The position numbers were made by a program, and so were the translations under genes. A stretch of DNA of 64,000 nucleotides from Nostoc calcicola FACHB-3891 (GTDB lineage: Bacteria > Cyanobacteriota > Cyanobacteriia > Cyanobacteriales > Nostocaceae), in NCBI RefSeq assembly GCF_014697355.1, contig NZ_JACJRQ010000009.1, forward strand, positions 62,001-126,000. Direction: 5' to 3'. Every line of letters starts with the position of its first letter. Position 1 is the stretch's first letter. Shown in pieces: positions 19,501 to 28,472 of this stretch. Below the pieces are notes generated by a model that worked only from the letters and a program-made list of their open reading frames with translations, was not told where the DNA came from and made no database searches.

Positions 19501-21331
19501 TTTATCAGCCACCGCCAGTCAAACATTCGCTACCTTTCAACAGCATTCTCATGCAAAATACGTCTTATCAATCATAGGACGTAACAAAAAAGAACTACTC
19601 AAAGAAATTGAATCTGCCCGCAAAGGCGTAAATAATGCTTTTGAAAAAGGCACAGATTGGCAAACACCAATAGGAAGTTATTTCACCGCCAAACCATTGG
19701 GCAAAACTGGCTCATTAGCTTATGTTTATCCCGCAGCAGTCAATTCTTATATCGGCATTGGTCGCAGTGTCTTTCGTTTATTTCCCAAAGTATTTGAGGA
19801 CTTAAAAAGTAACAACCTCTACAACCGGGCTGCTGATGTGGAAAAACTGGTCTATCCCAGAAGCTTACCTAAATTGACAACCAGGCAACTAGAAACACTC
19901 GAAAAGCAATTGTTAGATGATTCACTGGCAATGTTTGAAAGTGAAATCGCCTTTGCGAGATACATGACGGCAATTTTTCGAGATGATTTTCAAGTCAAGC
20001 CGCAATGTGTTTTTGGGTATAGTTTGGGTGAAACTAGTATGATGGTTGCCCAAGGAGTTTGGAGTGATTTTGAGGGCGGAAGTAACACCTTGAATTCATC
20101 GCCTTTATTTGGCGATAAATTATCCGGGCCGAAAAATGCTGTGCGGGAATATTGGGCATTAAGAGATTCACCAAACAACAATTTTTGGAATACTTATGTT
20201 CTCATGGCGACTCCCTCCCAAGTTAGAGAATGCCTGAAACATGAGAATCGTGTCTACTTAACTCAAATCAACACACCCGAAGAAGTATTAATTGCTGGTG
20301 AAGATGCAGCCTGTAAGCGAGTAATTCAAACTTTAGGTTGCAACGCTTTCCCCGCTCCCTTCGACCATGTGATACATTGTGAAGCAATGCGATCGCAGTA
20401 CGAAGAAATCAAGAAAGTAAACACCTTACCATCCCAAAATCTTCCCGGTATTGTTTTTTATTCAGCCGCCGATTATCAACCAATTGCCCTTGAAAGTGAT
20501 GTCATTGCTCACAACATCGCTAAAGGATTGTGTCAAGAACTTGATTTTCCGCAATTAGTTAACCGCATTTACGACGATGGAGTGCGAATCTTTCTAGAAG
20601 CAGGTGCCGGTAGTGTTTGTTCGCGGTGGATTGATAAAATTCTCGGCAACAAAGAATACATCACAGTATCTCTAAATCGTAGAGGGATGGATGACCATGC
20701 TGCAATGGTCAAAGCATTAGCAAAACTACTCAGTCATCAAGTGAACGTAGATTTATCACCACTGTACAGCAAATACCAAGAAACTAGTAATCAAAGTAAA
20801 GCCACTTTGAGAACAGTTACCTTGGGTGGTAAAGTAATTGCTGCTACAATATTGAGTGAGGAAAATCGTAAACTTGTTAAAGATTTTGCCGGGGATCTTA
20901 GGAGCGAACGCTTTAAAAAACAGCATCAACATATACCTAATATCCCAGAATCTGAAATCATAGATTATCTTAACACTTCCAACGAGATAATCCAAACAGA
21001 AAGTTCTTCCCATAACATTTCGTCATTCTCCACTCAACCAGAAGAACTTCATCTGAAAAATATCATTGATAACGGTTTTGAACCGAGAGAACAATTACAA
21101 TCTTCTGAGTCAACCGCAATTGAGCAGACAATCACTCGAAAGTTTCGTAAAATCATCCACATGTCTGATTTAAATAAGTCTCAGTATCAAAAACTCAACG
21201 CTAACAACTCCAAGATAACTAAAGCACATACAGCTTTTCTGCAAGCTAGACAAGAGTTTAGCAAGCAAATGAGTGAAATCATCCAACTGCAATTAGCTTG
21301 CGCCCAAAACTTACTCGACGAAGAATCCTAA
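16562..21331 (+). CDS. hglD: HglD, KS-CLF-acyltransferase fusion
   Basis: Protein of 1589 residues matching a PfaC KS-CLF joined to a PfaB-type acyltransferase. The first ketosynthase (about 13-465) is active by sequence: Cys210 in DAACSSSF, ECHATGT, NTGHLL. The second (about 475-930) is a chain-length-factor: the cysteine position holds Glu678 (SAGENSTF), while NIGHTY is kept. The acyltransferase (about 1090-1390) has Ser1154 in GYSLGE. The C-terminus (1545-1589) repeats a motif from the HglE linker. The start is TTG 16562 after an in-frame stop at 16538; no strong ribosome site is visible, and GTG 16595 is a second option. It would condense and set chain length with HglE. Confidence 0.88.
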   Translation: MPNTQTRSISAVEKIAIIGLSCLFPDAKTPEEFWNNIVNQKDSTSSATIEEIGVDPTIFHNPVKGTPDKTYSLKGGYIRNFHFDPSEYNLPSEFLTSLDNTFKWSLYAAKQAILHSGYWGNQTVLSKCGVILGNLSFPTKLSNELFSPIYQKAITPALRELLQDEDLDLAPLGTATKASLYNALISGLPASIIAQALSLSQINLCLDAACSSSFYAIKLASHYLWSHKADVMLAGAISCADSLFVRMLFSGVQGYPENGISRPLDKSSRGLIPADGVGMVMLKRYSDAIRDGDHILATICGNGLSNDGKGKHLLSPNPKGQTLAFERAYNEAKINPKTIDYLECHATGTLLGDTTEFNSIETFFGQNQAAPLVGSAKANTGHLLTAAGMVGLTKVILSMSHGVIPATMNVSEPLASENSTISADKIVRTATAWPNNNAPIKRAAISAFGFGGTNSHLILEQGNTTQSVESTPPVPPAKIAIVGMDAFFGNCNGLDAFERSIYGGTQHFTSLPPQRWHGIENQENVLKEYGLADGKAPVGAYIKDFEIDTLSCKIPPNEIEKLNPQQLLLLKVSDRAAKDAKLQEGGNVAVIVAAETEFSVHQLQQRWNLSWQVKDGLLNQGISLPDEQLTQLETIVKDSIHQPVEIGEYVSHIANIMASRISALWNFTGPAFTISAGENSTFKALEVAQMLLATGEVDAVVVGAVDLAGGVENVLFRNQFAPINTGVNTLSFDQQANGWTVGEGAGAIVLKRYEAAKEDNERIYAVIDAMSFAQGNSTFSNAVVKPDASAISNVCKQAFQMADIQPTDVNYVEVFGSGVPQEDEAEITGLLQAYPKVGNGLHCALGSVKANIGHTYTASGIASLIKTALCLYYRYIPATPKWSGVKTPQVWEGSPFYVAMESRPWFVDKGATRRIAAINGMGIDGSYAHLILSEEPSQEERDNRYLQQMPFHLFPIAVSDRSTIPDLLNQLQQSIEASSALSATASQTFATFQQHSHAKYVLSIIGRNKKELLKEIESARKGVNNAFEKGTDWQTPIGSYFTAKPLGKTGSLAYVYPAAVNSYIGIGRSVFRLFPKVFEDLKSNNLYNRAADVEKLVYPRSLPKLTTRQLETLEKQLLDDSLAMFESEIAFARYMTAIFRDDFQVKPQCVFGYSLGETSMMVAQGVWSDFEGGSNTLNSSPLFGDKLSGPKNAVREYWALRDSPNNNFWNTYVLMATPSQVRECLKHENRVYLTQINTPEEVLIAGEDAACKRVIQTLGCNAFPAPFDHVIHCEAMRSQYEEIKKVNTLPSQNLPGIVFYSAADYQPIALESDVIAHNIAKGLCQELDFPQLVNRIYDDGVRIFLEAGAGSVCSRWIDKILGNKEYITVSLNRRGMDDHAAMVKALAKLLSHQVNVDLSPLYSKYQETSNQSKATLRTVTLGGKVIAATILSEENRKLVKDFAGDLRSERFKKQHQHIPNIPESEIIDYLNTSNEIIQTESSSHNISSFSTQPEELHLKNIIDNGFEPREQLQSSESTAIEQTITRKFRKIIHMSDLNKSQYQKLNANNSKITKAHTAFLQARQEFSKQMSEIIQLQLACAQNLLDEES

Positions 21332-21358
21332 CAGGAGCCTACATACTTTAAGTATCAA

Positions 21359-21627
21359 TACTAGTCTGTCAACTTAGTTTTGTGAGATAAATAAACGAAC
21401 CACAAAGGGCGCAAAGAGCGCAAAGAAAGAGAGAAAGAAGAGAATCAAAATTTATTTATCTCTCAATACAGTTCAGTTAAGCCTTTCTTCTCTTTGTGTC
21501 CTTTGCGTTCTTCTCTACGAGACGCTACGCGAATGCGGTTCGTTCAAAAAATTGACTTTGACCAAAAGTTTTAGCCTTAACTGAACCGTATTTATTTATC
21601 TCTAAAAATCACCTTGACAGACTAGTA
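21359..21627. mobile_element. Nested MITE pair between hglD and the PfaD-like gene
   Basis: The outer element has perfect 14-bp terminal inverted repeats (TACTAGTCTGTCAA / TTGACAGACTAGTA), with TA at both ends as in IS630/Tc1-type insertions. Inside it, at 21465-21592, lies a second element with TIRs of the AATAC[AG]GTTCAGTTAAG type, flanked by a 13-bp direct repeat TTTATTTATCTCT (21451-21463 and 21591-21603). Neither encodes a protein. It occupies most of the 400-bp intergenic gap, and part of the operon may be transcribed through it. Confidence 0.8.
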
Positions 21628-21733
21628 CCGTTCGCTGGGGGAAAACTTCAAGGATAAAAGAAAAATTTTCTTTCACCTTCTTGTTTCCTCTTCCTCTTCT
21701 TTTATAACGCTTATAATTTGAGGGACAACTGCT

Positions 21734-23407
21734 GTGACAACCGTAGATACGGTACTAAGTAAACACGATAACGGTCTGAACTTCTCCCCTTGGTTCCATA
21801 ACCAAAACCAAGTTTGGAAAGGTTCATTAGAATCTATATCTTTTGAGCAAGAAACCATCAAAAATAAATTGATGGTATTAGATAAACCTTGCTACGTCGT
21901 GAAAGTTGCTGGAAAAATCGGTGTCACAAACGAGGGGTATTTGTCCCCAACTGATAATACTACAACAACACAAATAGAACTGTTGACATTTGCGCCGCCA
22001 GTCAGAATTCAACAGTTAGGAGATCCTAATTTCCTCTCCTTTCATGGAGTAAAATATGCCTATACTACTGGTGCAATGGCTGGTGGTATCGCTTCCGAAG
22101 AAATGGTCATTGCACTGGGAAAAGCGCAAATCTTGAGTTCCTTTGGCGCAGGTGGTTTAAGTCCAGACCGTTTAGAAGCAGCCATTAAAAAAATTCAACA
22201 AGCCTTACCCCAAGGACCTTACGCATTTAATTTAATTCACAGTCCCAGCGAACCTGCAATTGAACGCCGTGCTGTAGATTTATATCTGAAATATCAGGTA
22301 AAAACAGTAGAAGCATCTGCATTTCTTGATTTGACTCCCAACATTGTCTACTATCGTGTAGCTGGCTTGGGATTAAATAACGCCAATCAAATTGAAATCA
22401 GAAATAAAGTCATTGCTAAAATTTCTCGGCGAGAAGTTGCAACTAAATTCATGCAACCAGCACCACCTAGAATTCTCAAAGAACTTCTAGAACAAGGGTT
22501 AATTACTGAGTTGCAAGCCACTCTCGCGGCTAAAGTTCCAATGGCTGATGATATTACCGTCGAAGCTGATTCTGGTGGTCATACAGATAACCGTCCCTTG
22601 GTTTGTTTGCTACCTTCTATTGTTGCTTTGCGGGACGAAATTCAAGCCCAAAATCATTACCAAATACCCATTCGAGTCGGAGTAGCGGGTGGAATTGGGA
22701 CACCAGAATCAGCATTAGCTGGTTTCATGATGGGTGCTGCTTATGTGGTAACTGGTTCTATTAATCAGTCATGTGTTGAATCTGGGGCTTGCGAACATAC
22801 CAAAAAATTACTAGCCCAAGCAGAAATGGCTGATATGATAATGGCGCCAGCCGCAGATATGTTTGAAATGGGAGTCAAATTGCAAGTTCTCAAACGGGGT
22901 ACAATGTTCCCCATGCGAGCGCAAAAATTATTTGAACTCTATCGCGCTTATAACTCAATTGAAGACATCCCTATCGCTGAAAGAGAGAAATTAGAAAAAC
23001 AAGTTTTTCGCAAAACTCTTGCTGAAGTTTGGGAAGGAACAGCGGCTTATTTGTCCCAAAGAAATCCCGAAAAATTGGGCAAAGCCGTCAATAATCCGAA
23101 GCTAAAAATGGCGTTGATTTTCCGCTGGTATTTAGGATTATCTTCTCGGTGGTCTAATTCTGGTGAAAAAGGTAGAGAAGTCGATTATCAAATTTGGTGT
23201 GGGCCGGCAATGGGTAGCTTCAATGACTGGGTACGAGGTACTTATCTATCTGACCCAAATAATCGCCGGGTAGTTGATGTTGCTGAGCAAATGATGACTG
23301 GTGCAGCCTTTTTATATCGCATCCAAAGTTTGAAAATTCAAGGGCTGCAAGTTTCTGATTATTACAGTCAGTATCACCCAGTTCGTTCTACATTAATGGA
23401 GATTTAA
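21734..23407 (+). CDS. hglC: PfaD-like enoyl reductase of the glycolipid synthase
   Basis: FMN-dependent TIM-barrel protein of 557 residues in the PfaD branch of the nitronate monooxygenase superfamily. Visible blocks are [38 protein letters not shown] (flavin/substrate loop with His), [10 protein letters not shown] and [13 protein letters not shown]. Pfa-type synthases use this as the separate enoyl reductase acting on carrier-bound enoyl chains, which gives the saturated glycolipid aglycone. The start is GTG 21734 after a TTGAGGG ribosome site. It ends 2 bp before hglB, so the two are co-translated. Family is firm; the name hglC follows the D-C-B gene order and could differ by strain. Confidence 0.8.
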   Translation: MTTVDTVLSKHDNGLNFSPWFHNQNQVWKGSLESISFEQETIKNKLMVLDKPCYVVKVAGKIGVTNEGYLSPTDNTTTTQIELLTFAPPVRIQQLGDPNFLSFHGVKYAYTTGAMAGGIASEEMVIALGKAQILSSFGAGGLSPDRLEAAIKKIQQALPQGPYAFNLIHSPSEPAIERRAVDLYLKYQVKTVEASAFLDLTPNIVYYRVAGLGLNNANQIEIRNKVIAKISRREVATKFMQPAPPRILKELLEQGLITELQATLAAKVPMADDITVEADSGGHTDNRPLVCLLPSIVALRDEIQAQNHYQIPIRVGVAGGIGTPESALAGFMMGAAYVVTGSINQSCVESGACEHTKKLLAQAEMADMIMAPAADMFEMGVKLQVLKRGTMFPMRAQKLFELYRAYNSIEDIPIAEREKLEKQVFRKTLAEVWEGTAAYLSQRNPEKLGKAVNNPKLKMALIFRWYLGLSSRWSNSGEKGREVDYQIWCGPAMGSFNDWVRGTYLSDPNNRRVVDVAEQMMTGAAFLYRIQSLKIQGLQVSDYYSQYHPVRSTLMEI

Positions 23408-23409
23408 AA

Positions 23410-24924
23410 ATGACTTTAAAACAGTCTTTGACCGCAGCAGATATTCAGATCTTTTTGGTATCTAACTTAGCTCAGTTGCTAAGAGTAGAAACTTCTGAAA
23501 TAGATATCGAAGAAAATTTAGAAAACTATGGTTTAGATTCTGCCCAGGCAATGATTCTAGTAGGGAAATTAGAAAAATTGCTAGGATTTCAACCATCTCC
23601 CCTACTGTTATGGCATTACCCAAGTATTGCAGCACTTTCACAGCGTTTAGCTGAAGAAGTGCAAGAAGATTCAGGGATTCAAGATACAAAGGTGGCATCT
23701 TCTAACGCTAATACTGCCCCCGTGTTTTTAGATTTAGGTGCCGAGGCTGTTCTCGACCCCACCATTCATCCCGGTGCTGCTTCTAATCCACCTGTAGGTG
23801 AACCTAAAAACATCTTTTTAACTGGAGGAACAGGCTTTTTAGGAGCTTTTGTCATCCGGGAATTACTACAAGAAACCAACGCGGATATCTATTGTTTAGT
23901 CCGTGCTGATAATGCTGAAGCCGGTAAGACTAAACTGCAAAATAATCTCCAACAATATGCAATTTGGCAGGAAGAGTTTAACTCTAGAATTATTCCTGTT
24001 GTCGGCGATTTATCTCTGCCATTATTAGGTCTTGGCTTAGAACAGTTTCAAGTCTTAGCTGCCAAAATTGATAGTATCTATCATAGCGGTGCTTTGCTGA
24101 ATTATGTTTATCCCTACTCGGCATTGAAGGCTGCTAATGTTCTGGGAACTCAAGAAGTTTTAAGATTAGCATGTCAAGTTAAAGTCAAGCCTGTACATTA
24201 CGTTTCTAGTGTTGCTGTTTTTGAATCACCTGCTTATGCTGGTCAGGTTGTCAAAGAACAGGATGAATTTAGTCATTGGGAAGGTATTTATCTTGGTTAC
24301 TCTCAAACAAAATGGGTAGCTGAAAAGTTAGTTAAAATCGCCCGTGACCGAGGACTTCCTGTAACTATCTATCGCCCACCTCTGATTTCTGGAGATAGCA
24401 AAACAGGCATTTGTAACACACATGATTTTATCAATTTGATGGCCAAAGGTTGTCTACAAATGGGAAGTTTTCCCGATGTAGAATATATGTTAGATATGTC
24501 TCCGGTAGACTATGTGAGTAAAGCCATTGTCTATCTATCACGCCAAAAAGAATCCATAGGTAAGGCTTTCCATCTACAACATCCCCAACCTGCGCCTTTG
24601 AAAATCTTAGTTGACTGGATACGTTCTTTTGGCTATTCAGTTGAGATGATTCCCTACGAAAAATGGCAATCAGAGTTAGTCAATAATGTGTCTTCTGTAG
24701 ACAATCCTTTATACACTCTGCGACCCTTTTTACTGGAACGCTGGTCTGATGAACAACTGACTATTCCTGATTTATACTTGCAAGCTAGAAGACCCCATAT
24801 TAGCTGCCAAGATACCCTCCATGCACTAGCAGGAAATTCTATTGTTTGTCCGACCATTGACTCTCAATTGTTTATGACTTATACTGCCTATTTGATTCAA
24901 ACTGGTTTCTTGAATATCGCTTAA
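23410..24924 (+). CDS. hglB: HglB (HetM), ACP-thioester reductase
   Basis: Protein of 504 residues, close to the 506 of Anabaena HetM. An N-terminal carrier domain (1-80) has Ser44 in YGLDSAQ. An alanine-rich linker leads to a thioester-reductase domain: [10 protein letters not shown] near 138, [16 protein letters not shown] and the catalytic YSQTKW. It accepts the finished acyl chain and releases it reductively as aldehyde or alcohol, supplying the primary alcohol that becomes glucosylated. GGAGATTTAAAAATG gives a good ribosome site overlapping the end of the preceding gene. Confidence 0.93.
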   Translation: MTLKQSLTAADIQIFLVSNLAQLLRVETSEIDIEENLENYGLDSAQAMILVGKLEKLLGFQPSPLLLWHYPSIAALSQRLAEEVQEDSGIQDTKVASSNANTAPVFLDLGAEAVLDPTIHPGAASNPPVGEPKNIFLTGGTGFLGAFVIRELLQETNADIYCLVRADNAEAGKTKLQNNLQQYAIWQEEFNSRIIPVVGDLSLPLLGLGLEQFQVLAAKIDSIYHSGALLNYVYPYSALKAANVLGTQEVLRLACQVKVKPVHYVSSVAVFESPAYAGQVVKEQDEFSHWEGIYLGYSQTKWVAEKLVKIARDRGLPVTIYRPPLISGDSKTGICNTHDFINLMAKGCLQMGSFPDVEYMLDMSPVDYVSKAIVYLSRQKESIGKAFHLQHPQPAPLKILVDWIRSFGYSVEMIPYEKWQSELVNNVSSVDNPLYTLRPFLLERWSDEQLTIPDLYLQARRPHISCQDTLHALAGNSIVCPTIDSQLFMTYTAYLIQTGFLNIA

Positions 24925-25531
24925 ACAGCGGAATTTTAGATTTTGGATTTTGGATTTTGGATTTAATATTCAAAATCCAAAATTTAAAAATGTATGATAA
25001 GAAGCGATTTTATACTTTGAAGCTTGATGAATAGACTTCTTACATAAATATTTTTATCTCACGCAGAGGCGCAGAGACGCAGAGAAGAGAACGCGAAGAA
25101 GGACTTTTGTAATAAGTGTAATAAGTATGAAATATTACCATTTCAAAACTCTATCTTTTTATGGGTAGAGTTTTCGCTCATTTTGTTAGCCCAGGGGGGC
25201 GTAGGCAATTCTGAATTCTGACTCCTGTTTACAAATGTAAATTTTAAAATTCACCTCTTGACAAAAAAAACAGTCTACAATGGTTATTGTAGATTACCAA
25301 ATTTTGAATTTAGCCACTTTTACAACTAATAAACATAGTTGTATGTAGAGGGATATCTTTTGATTTTCCCTTATGCATTAACGCTTCATTCCTAATTCAC
25401 AACCAAATTACAAATTATTTTGACTCAAGACGTTTATCGTAGATTGAGATATTACGCATACTTAATTGTAGAACAATAACTACTGTCAATGCAAAGCAGT
25501 TTCATTCAGTTGAATTCACCAACATTCTTAC
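24925..25531. other. Intergenic region after hglB with repeats and an operator-like dyad
   Basis: No gene seen. It contains a GGATTTT-type AT heptamer run with an inverted copy (about 24933-24990), a CGCAGAGGCGCAGAG repeat near 25061-25085, and the dyad described separately at 25274-25293. The promoter of the downstream SDR probably lies here, since the gap is over 600 bp and hglB ends the synthase operon. Confidence 0.6.
25274..25293. promoter_or_regulatory. Perfect 8+4+8 dyad, possible operator upstream of the SDR
   Basis: TCTACAAT-GGTT-ATTGTAGA is a perfect inverted repeat lying 11 bp after a TTGACA hexamer (25258-25263). The gene start is about 240 bp further on. No cognate regulator is recognised; the operator role is inferred only from symmetry and position. 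Confidence 0.4.
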
Positions 25532-26335
25532 ATGAACACAACACATCAAGCACAGAGCAAAAAAACTGCTCTTATTACTGGAGCGGCAAGTGGAATTGGT
25601 TACGAATTAGCGTGTATTTTTGCTGCTGATGATTACAATCTTGTCTTGGTAGATAAAAATGGGCTAAAGCTAGGAGAAATTGCAGATAAATTTCAGTCGA
25701 AATTCGGAAATTTCGTCAAAGGTATTGTTAAAGATTTATCGATATCAACTTCTCCAGAAGAAATTTTCACAGAATTGCAACAAGCCAATATTAAGGTTGA
25801 TGTATTGGTAAATAATGCTGGATTTGGTATTTATGGATTATTTCAGGAAACCAATCTAGCTGCTGAGTTGGAAATGCTACAGGTAAATTTGGTGTGTCTC
25901 ACCCATTTAACTAAGCTATTTCTCCAGGATATGGTTAAGCAAGGTGAAGGAAAAATATTAAACGTCGCCTCGGCTGCTGCTTTTCAACCAGGGCCTTTGA
26001 TGGCGGTTTATTTTGCGACTAAGGCTTATATCTTATCGTTTTCAGAAGCGATCGCCAATGAATTAGAAGGTACAGGCGTCACTGTGACAGTTCTTTGCCC
26101 AGGTTCCACAGAATCAGCCTTTCATCAAAGAACCGGAATGGCAGACTCTAAGCTGCTCAAGGGTAAGAGAATGATGGACGCACAAACAGTAGCCGAAATC
26201 GGTTATCGCGCCCTAATGAGAGGCAAAACCATTGTCATTCCTGGTTTGATGAATAAACTACTAGCAAAAAGCGTCAGATTTGTACCTAGAAGAATCGTGA
26301 CGAAAATTGTCAGAAATATGCAGGAAGAAAAGTAG
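25532..26335 (+). CDS. Short-chain dehydrogenase in the hetN position
   Basis: Classical SDR of 267 residues, nearest in style to the DltE/YqjQ oxidoreductases: TGAASGIGYE cofactor motif, NNAGFGIYG, catalytic Ser in NVASAAAF and YFATK as the YxxxK pair. It lies between hglB and hetI, where Anabaena 7120 has hetN, and could reduce a keto group of the glycolipid chain. It does not carry RGSGR: the corresponding loop before the catalytic serine reads KQGEGK (residues 136-141). It also lacks the N-terminal MTxLTGKTVLLTGASRGLG style I associate with HetN. So it is a positional counterpart rather than a proven HetN. No clear ribosome site precedes the ATG. Confidence 0.75.
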   Translation: MNTTHQAQSKKTALITGAASGIGYELACIFAADDYNLVLVDKNGLKLGEIADKFQSKFGNFVKGIVKDLSISTSPEEIFTELQQANIKVDVLVNNAGFGIYGLFQETNLAAELEMLQVNLVCLTHLTKLFLQDMVKQGEGKILNVASAAAFQPGPLMAVYFATKAYILSFSEAIANELEGTGVTVTVLCPGSTESAFHQRTGMADSKLLKGKRMMDAQTVAEIGYRALMRGKTIVIPGLMNKLLAKSVRFVPRRIVTKIVRNMQEEK

Positions 26336-26398
26336 GGGGGATGGGGAGATGGGGAGATGGGGAGACGCTCTGACGCGGAGATTAATGCCCAATGCCCA

Positions 26399-27118
26399 TT
26401 AATACTGCCAACATTTTAAGTTGCAGCCAAAATTCGCTACAGCAACAGCAGCAACATAATTATTGGCAGGTACTAATTCAAAAAGACTCCAGTCTTCTGA
26501 CATCTGTAACTTGGCTGGTTCTGTGGGAGTGAGGAACACTTCAACTTCCTCTAGCTGGGATATTCCGTCTCCAGTTGCTTTTAAATAAGCTTCCTTGCAA
26601 GTCCAGTAACGGAAAAATACCTCTTGCTGTTGGTTTGAAGGGAGCGATCGCAACATTTCATATTCTCTCGTTAAAAAGAACCGTTTGGCAAGAGCTTCTA
26701 AATCTGAAACCGGACGAATATATTCTAAATCTACACCAATTTCGCGCTGACAATTCACTGCACACAAACCTAATTCTTGGGAATGAGATAAGTTAAACTC
26801 TAGCCCACTCTCAGCAAATGTCTCTGCTAATACTGGTTTGCCACGCTGTTGATAATTAAACTGAACTTCTGATGGCTTAATACCCAAATAACGACCTAAT
26901 ATACTTCGCAGAATACCACGCCCAGCGATGAAACGCTGCCGATGTTCCTGAAAATAAAATCGTTCCGCACGAGCAATTTCATCACTAGAAAGGGTTGTTC
27001 TCAAATGTTGCAACTGTGGTTCTGGTTGCTCAAGATTTATGCGCCAGAGATGAATTTCATCCGGTAATAAATTTAAATCTGTCGGTGCAGGTAGCCAGAG
27101 ATGATTAGGAGGAATCAA
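26399..27118 (-). CDS. hetI: HetI, Sfp-type 4'-phosphopantetheinyl transferase
   Basis: Protein of 239 residues, matching HetI (about 237). Its job is to attach the phosphopantetheine arm of coenzyme A to the carrier serines of HglE and HglB. The two signature blocks are IGVDLEYI (Mg2+ aspartate) and RYWTCKEAYLKATGDG (WxxKEA). RGILRSILGRYLG and NLSHSQ are also typical of the Sfp class. It is convergent with the upstream SDR gene, with a 63-bp gap. The frame starts at a TTG (27118) with no better downstream ATG before the conserved WRIN block, so the start is uncertain. This may be the only PPTase of the cell, as reported for other filamentous cyanobacteria. Confidence 0.92.
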   Translation of the reverse strand: MIPPNHLWLPAPTDLNLLPDEIHLWRINLEQPEPQLQHLRTTLSSDEIARAERFYFQEHRQRFIAGRGILRSILGRYLGIKPSEVQFNYQQRGKPVLAETFAESGLEFNLSHSQELGLCAVNCQREIGVDLEYIRPVSDLEALAKRFFLTREYEMLRSLPSNQQQEVFFRYWTCKEAYLKATGDGISQLEEVEVFLTPTEPAKLQMSEDWSLFELVPANNYVAAVAVANFGCNLKCWQY

Positions 27119-27802
27119 GGAAGTTGTACTCTAGTAGTTTGTTTAATTATGACAATTATTAGCAATAATATACTAATACGCTAGACCAAAGCGATCGCTT
27201 CGTAGGTTCTCGGCTACGAGCCGTTTGCAGTGTTGCAACTAACCGCGCTCGAAAAATCACGCCTTTGCTATCTTAAATCTTTCCATCCAGCTTTCGTAAA
27301 TTTGCAAAAATATATATGAACTATTTATTTTTAGCCAAAAATTTCAATCTACTTAAAGATATATTATTACAAACGTGACCTTACAGAAAGTTCAATAAAG
27401 GAAAATCATTTTTCAATTTATAGTCGCAAGTAATAGTCAAAAAATTTCTGCTTAAAAAAATAAATATAAAACCTAATGTTTTGCACCCTCAACACGTGCG
27501 ATCGCGCTCACTATAAAATTAAACCTGTTTTTACTCAAATCTGCCAAAAGAGTTATTAGATGTTAAGTCAGTCTGTAAACACAACTACTGAATACTAAGT
27601 TACAGTAGCTGGGATCGCTTATGCTGCTCAATATCATAATTCATTACTCTAAATGTACGTACTTTTTTATTACTCTAGAAGTACGATACTTTACTCAACG
27701 TTAAATCCTCTGAAAGAGGAGATGTTAAAACCCTTGACAGAGAATAGCAAATTTTATTTTGGTTAGAACTTAGCTATTACATACTCCAAGGAACTACGAA
27801 TA
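27119..27802. other. 684-bp intergenic region, divergent promoters expected
   Basis: The AT-rich gap lies between hetI (minus) and a small plus-strand gene. It holds two tandem 26-bp repeats at 27643-27694 (listed separately), a short TCCTC-TGAAA-GAGGA hairpin at 27706-27720 and a TTGACA near 27733. No gene seen. Confidence 0.6.
27643..27694. promoter_or_regulatory. Two tandem 26-bp direct repeats upstream of the 89-residue gene
   Basis: Each copy starts ATTACTCTA and carries a GTACG core followed by an ACTTT block; the copies abut exactly at 27668/27669. They lie 110-160 bp before the ATG at 27803. Spacing of 26 bp is about 2.5 helical turns. Duplicated regulator sites are one reading; a chance duplication is another. 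Confidence 0.4.
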
Positions 27803-28072
27803 ATGTCTGCAACTATTTTGACAGAGCCTAAGTTTTGTAATGGTCAGAGAGTAAGTTTTATGGGTGGGGAAGGCATCATCAAAAACTACCGATTTGAGTC
27901 AGGTAGCTGGGAATATTTGGTGGAGATGCCTATGGGACTAGAGCCAGAAATGGGTCGGGTCGGTTATGAAACCATGATTTGGCTATGTGAACTAGATATT
28001 TATTCACTGGTAAATAATTTTTCTCATAAAGTGTTAAATCTGGAACAAAAAAACCTTGCTAAAGCTTGTTAA
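27803..28072 (+). CDS. Small conserved-type cytosolic protein of unknown function
   Basis: Protein of 89 residues with no signal or membrane segment. The pattern FCNGQRVSFMGGEGIIKNYRF then WEYLVEMPM read as two blocks, with GRVGYETMIWLCELDI, suggests a small beta-barrel of the SH3/KOW type, as in cyanobacterial proteins that begin with a positioned glycine loop. AAGGA lies ahead of the ATG. It precedes the 55-residue membrane protein by 42 bp on the same strand, so the two may be co-transcribed. I do not recognise a function. Confidence 0.7.
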   Translation: MSATILTEPKFCNGQRVSFMGGEGIIKNYRFESGSWEYLVEMPMGLEPEMGRVGYETMIWLCELDIYSLVNNFSHKVLNLEQKNLAKAC

Positions 28073-28114
28073 AAAGCTATTAGAACTAATTTTTTTTAGA
28101 GATAGTGAGGATAA

Positions 28115-28282
28115 ATGATCGCTAATTTTGGATACCTTGCATTTTTTGTGCTGCTACTGACAGCGCTACTATCAGCAATTAAGCAAATGAGCGTTGCTTT
28201 GGATGAACTAGATATTGAGCGTTTTACTCTCTGGACAGGTATTGCTTCTGTCATTGCTGGTATACCAAGTATATTGTGGTAA
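28115..28282 (+). CDS. Small membrane protein, 55 residues
   Basis: ATG 28115 follows a good GTGAGGA site at 28105-28111, and the frame closes at TAA 28280-28282. The product begins MIANFGYLAFFVLLLTALLS, a single hydrophobic helix, then an acidic stretch (ALDELDIE) and a second hydrophobic part ending GIPSILW, so two membrane passes are likely. It lies 42 bp behind the 89-residue gene. Function unknown. The ribosome site and codon-like composition support it; conservation would need a search. Confidence 0.55.
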   Translation: MIANFGYLAFFVLLLTALLSAIKQMSVALDELDIERFTLWTGIASVIAGIPSILW

Positions 28283-28472
28283 TAATTTATTATTGAGCTT
28301 CTTGGCAATTTTTGTGTAAATATGGAACTTCAAAAACGAACATACCAGCGCTGACTATTCACTTCTCAATCTTATGCAACTGCTTGTTGAAAAACAGAAT
28401 GTAGTCACTCTATTTCAAACAATAGGATTACATCCGTCGAGTATTCTAGCAGCGAGAATATCGTCTCGCCTA

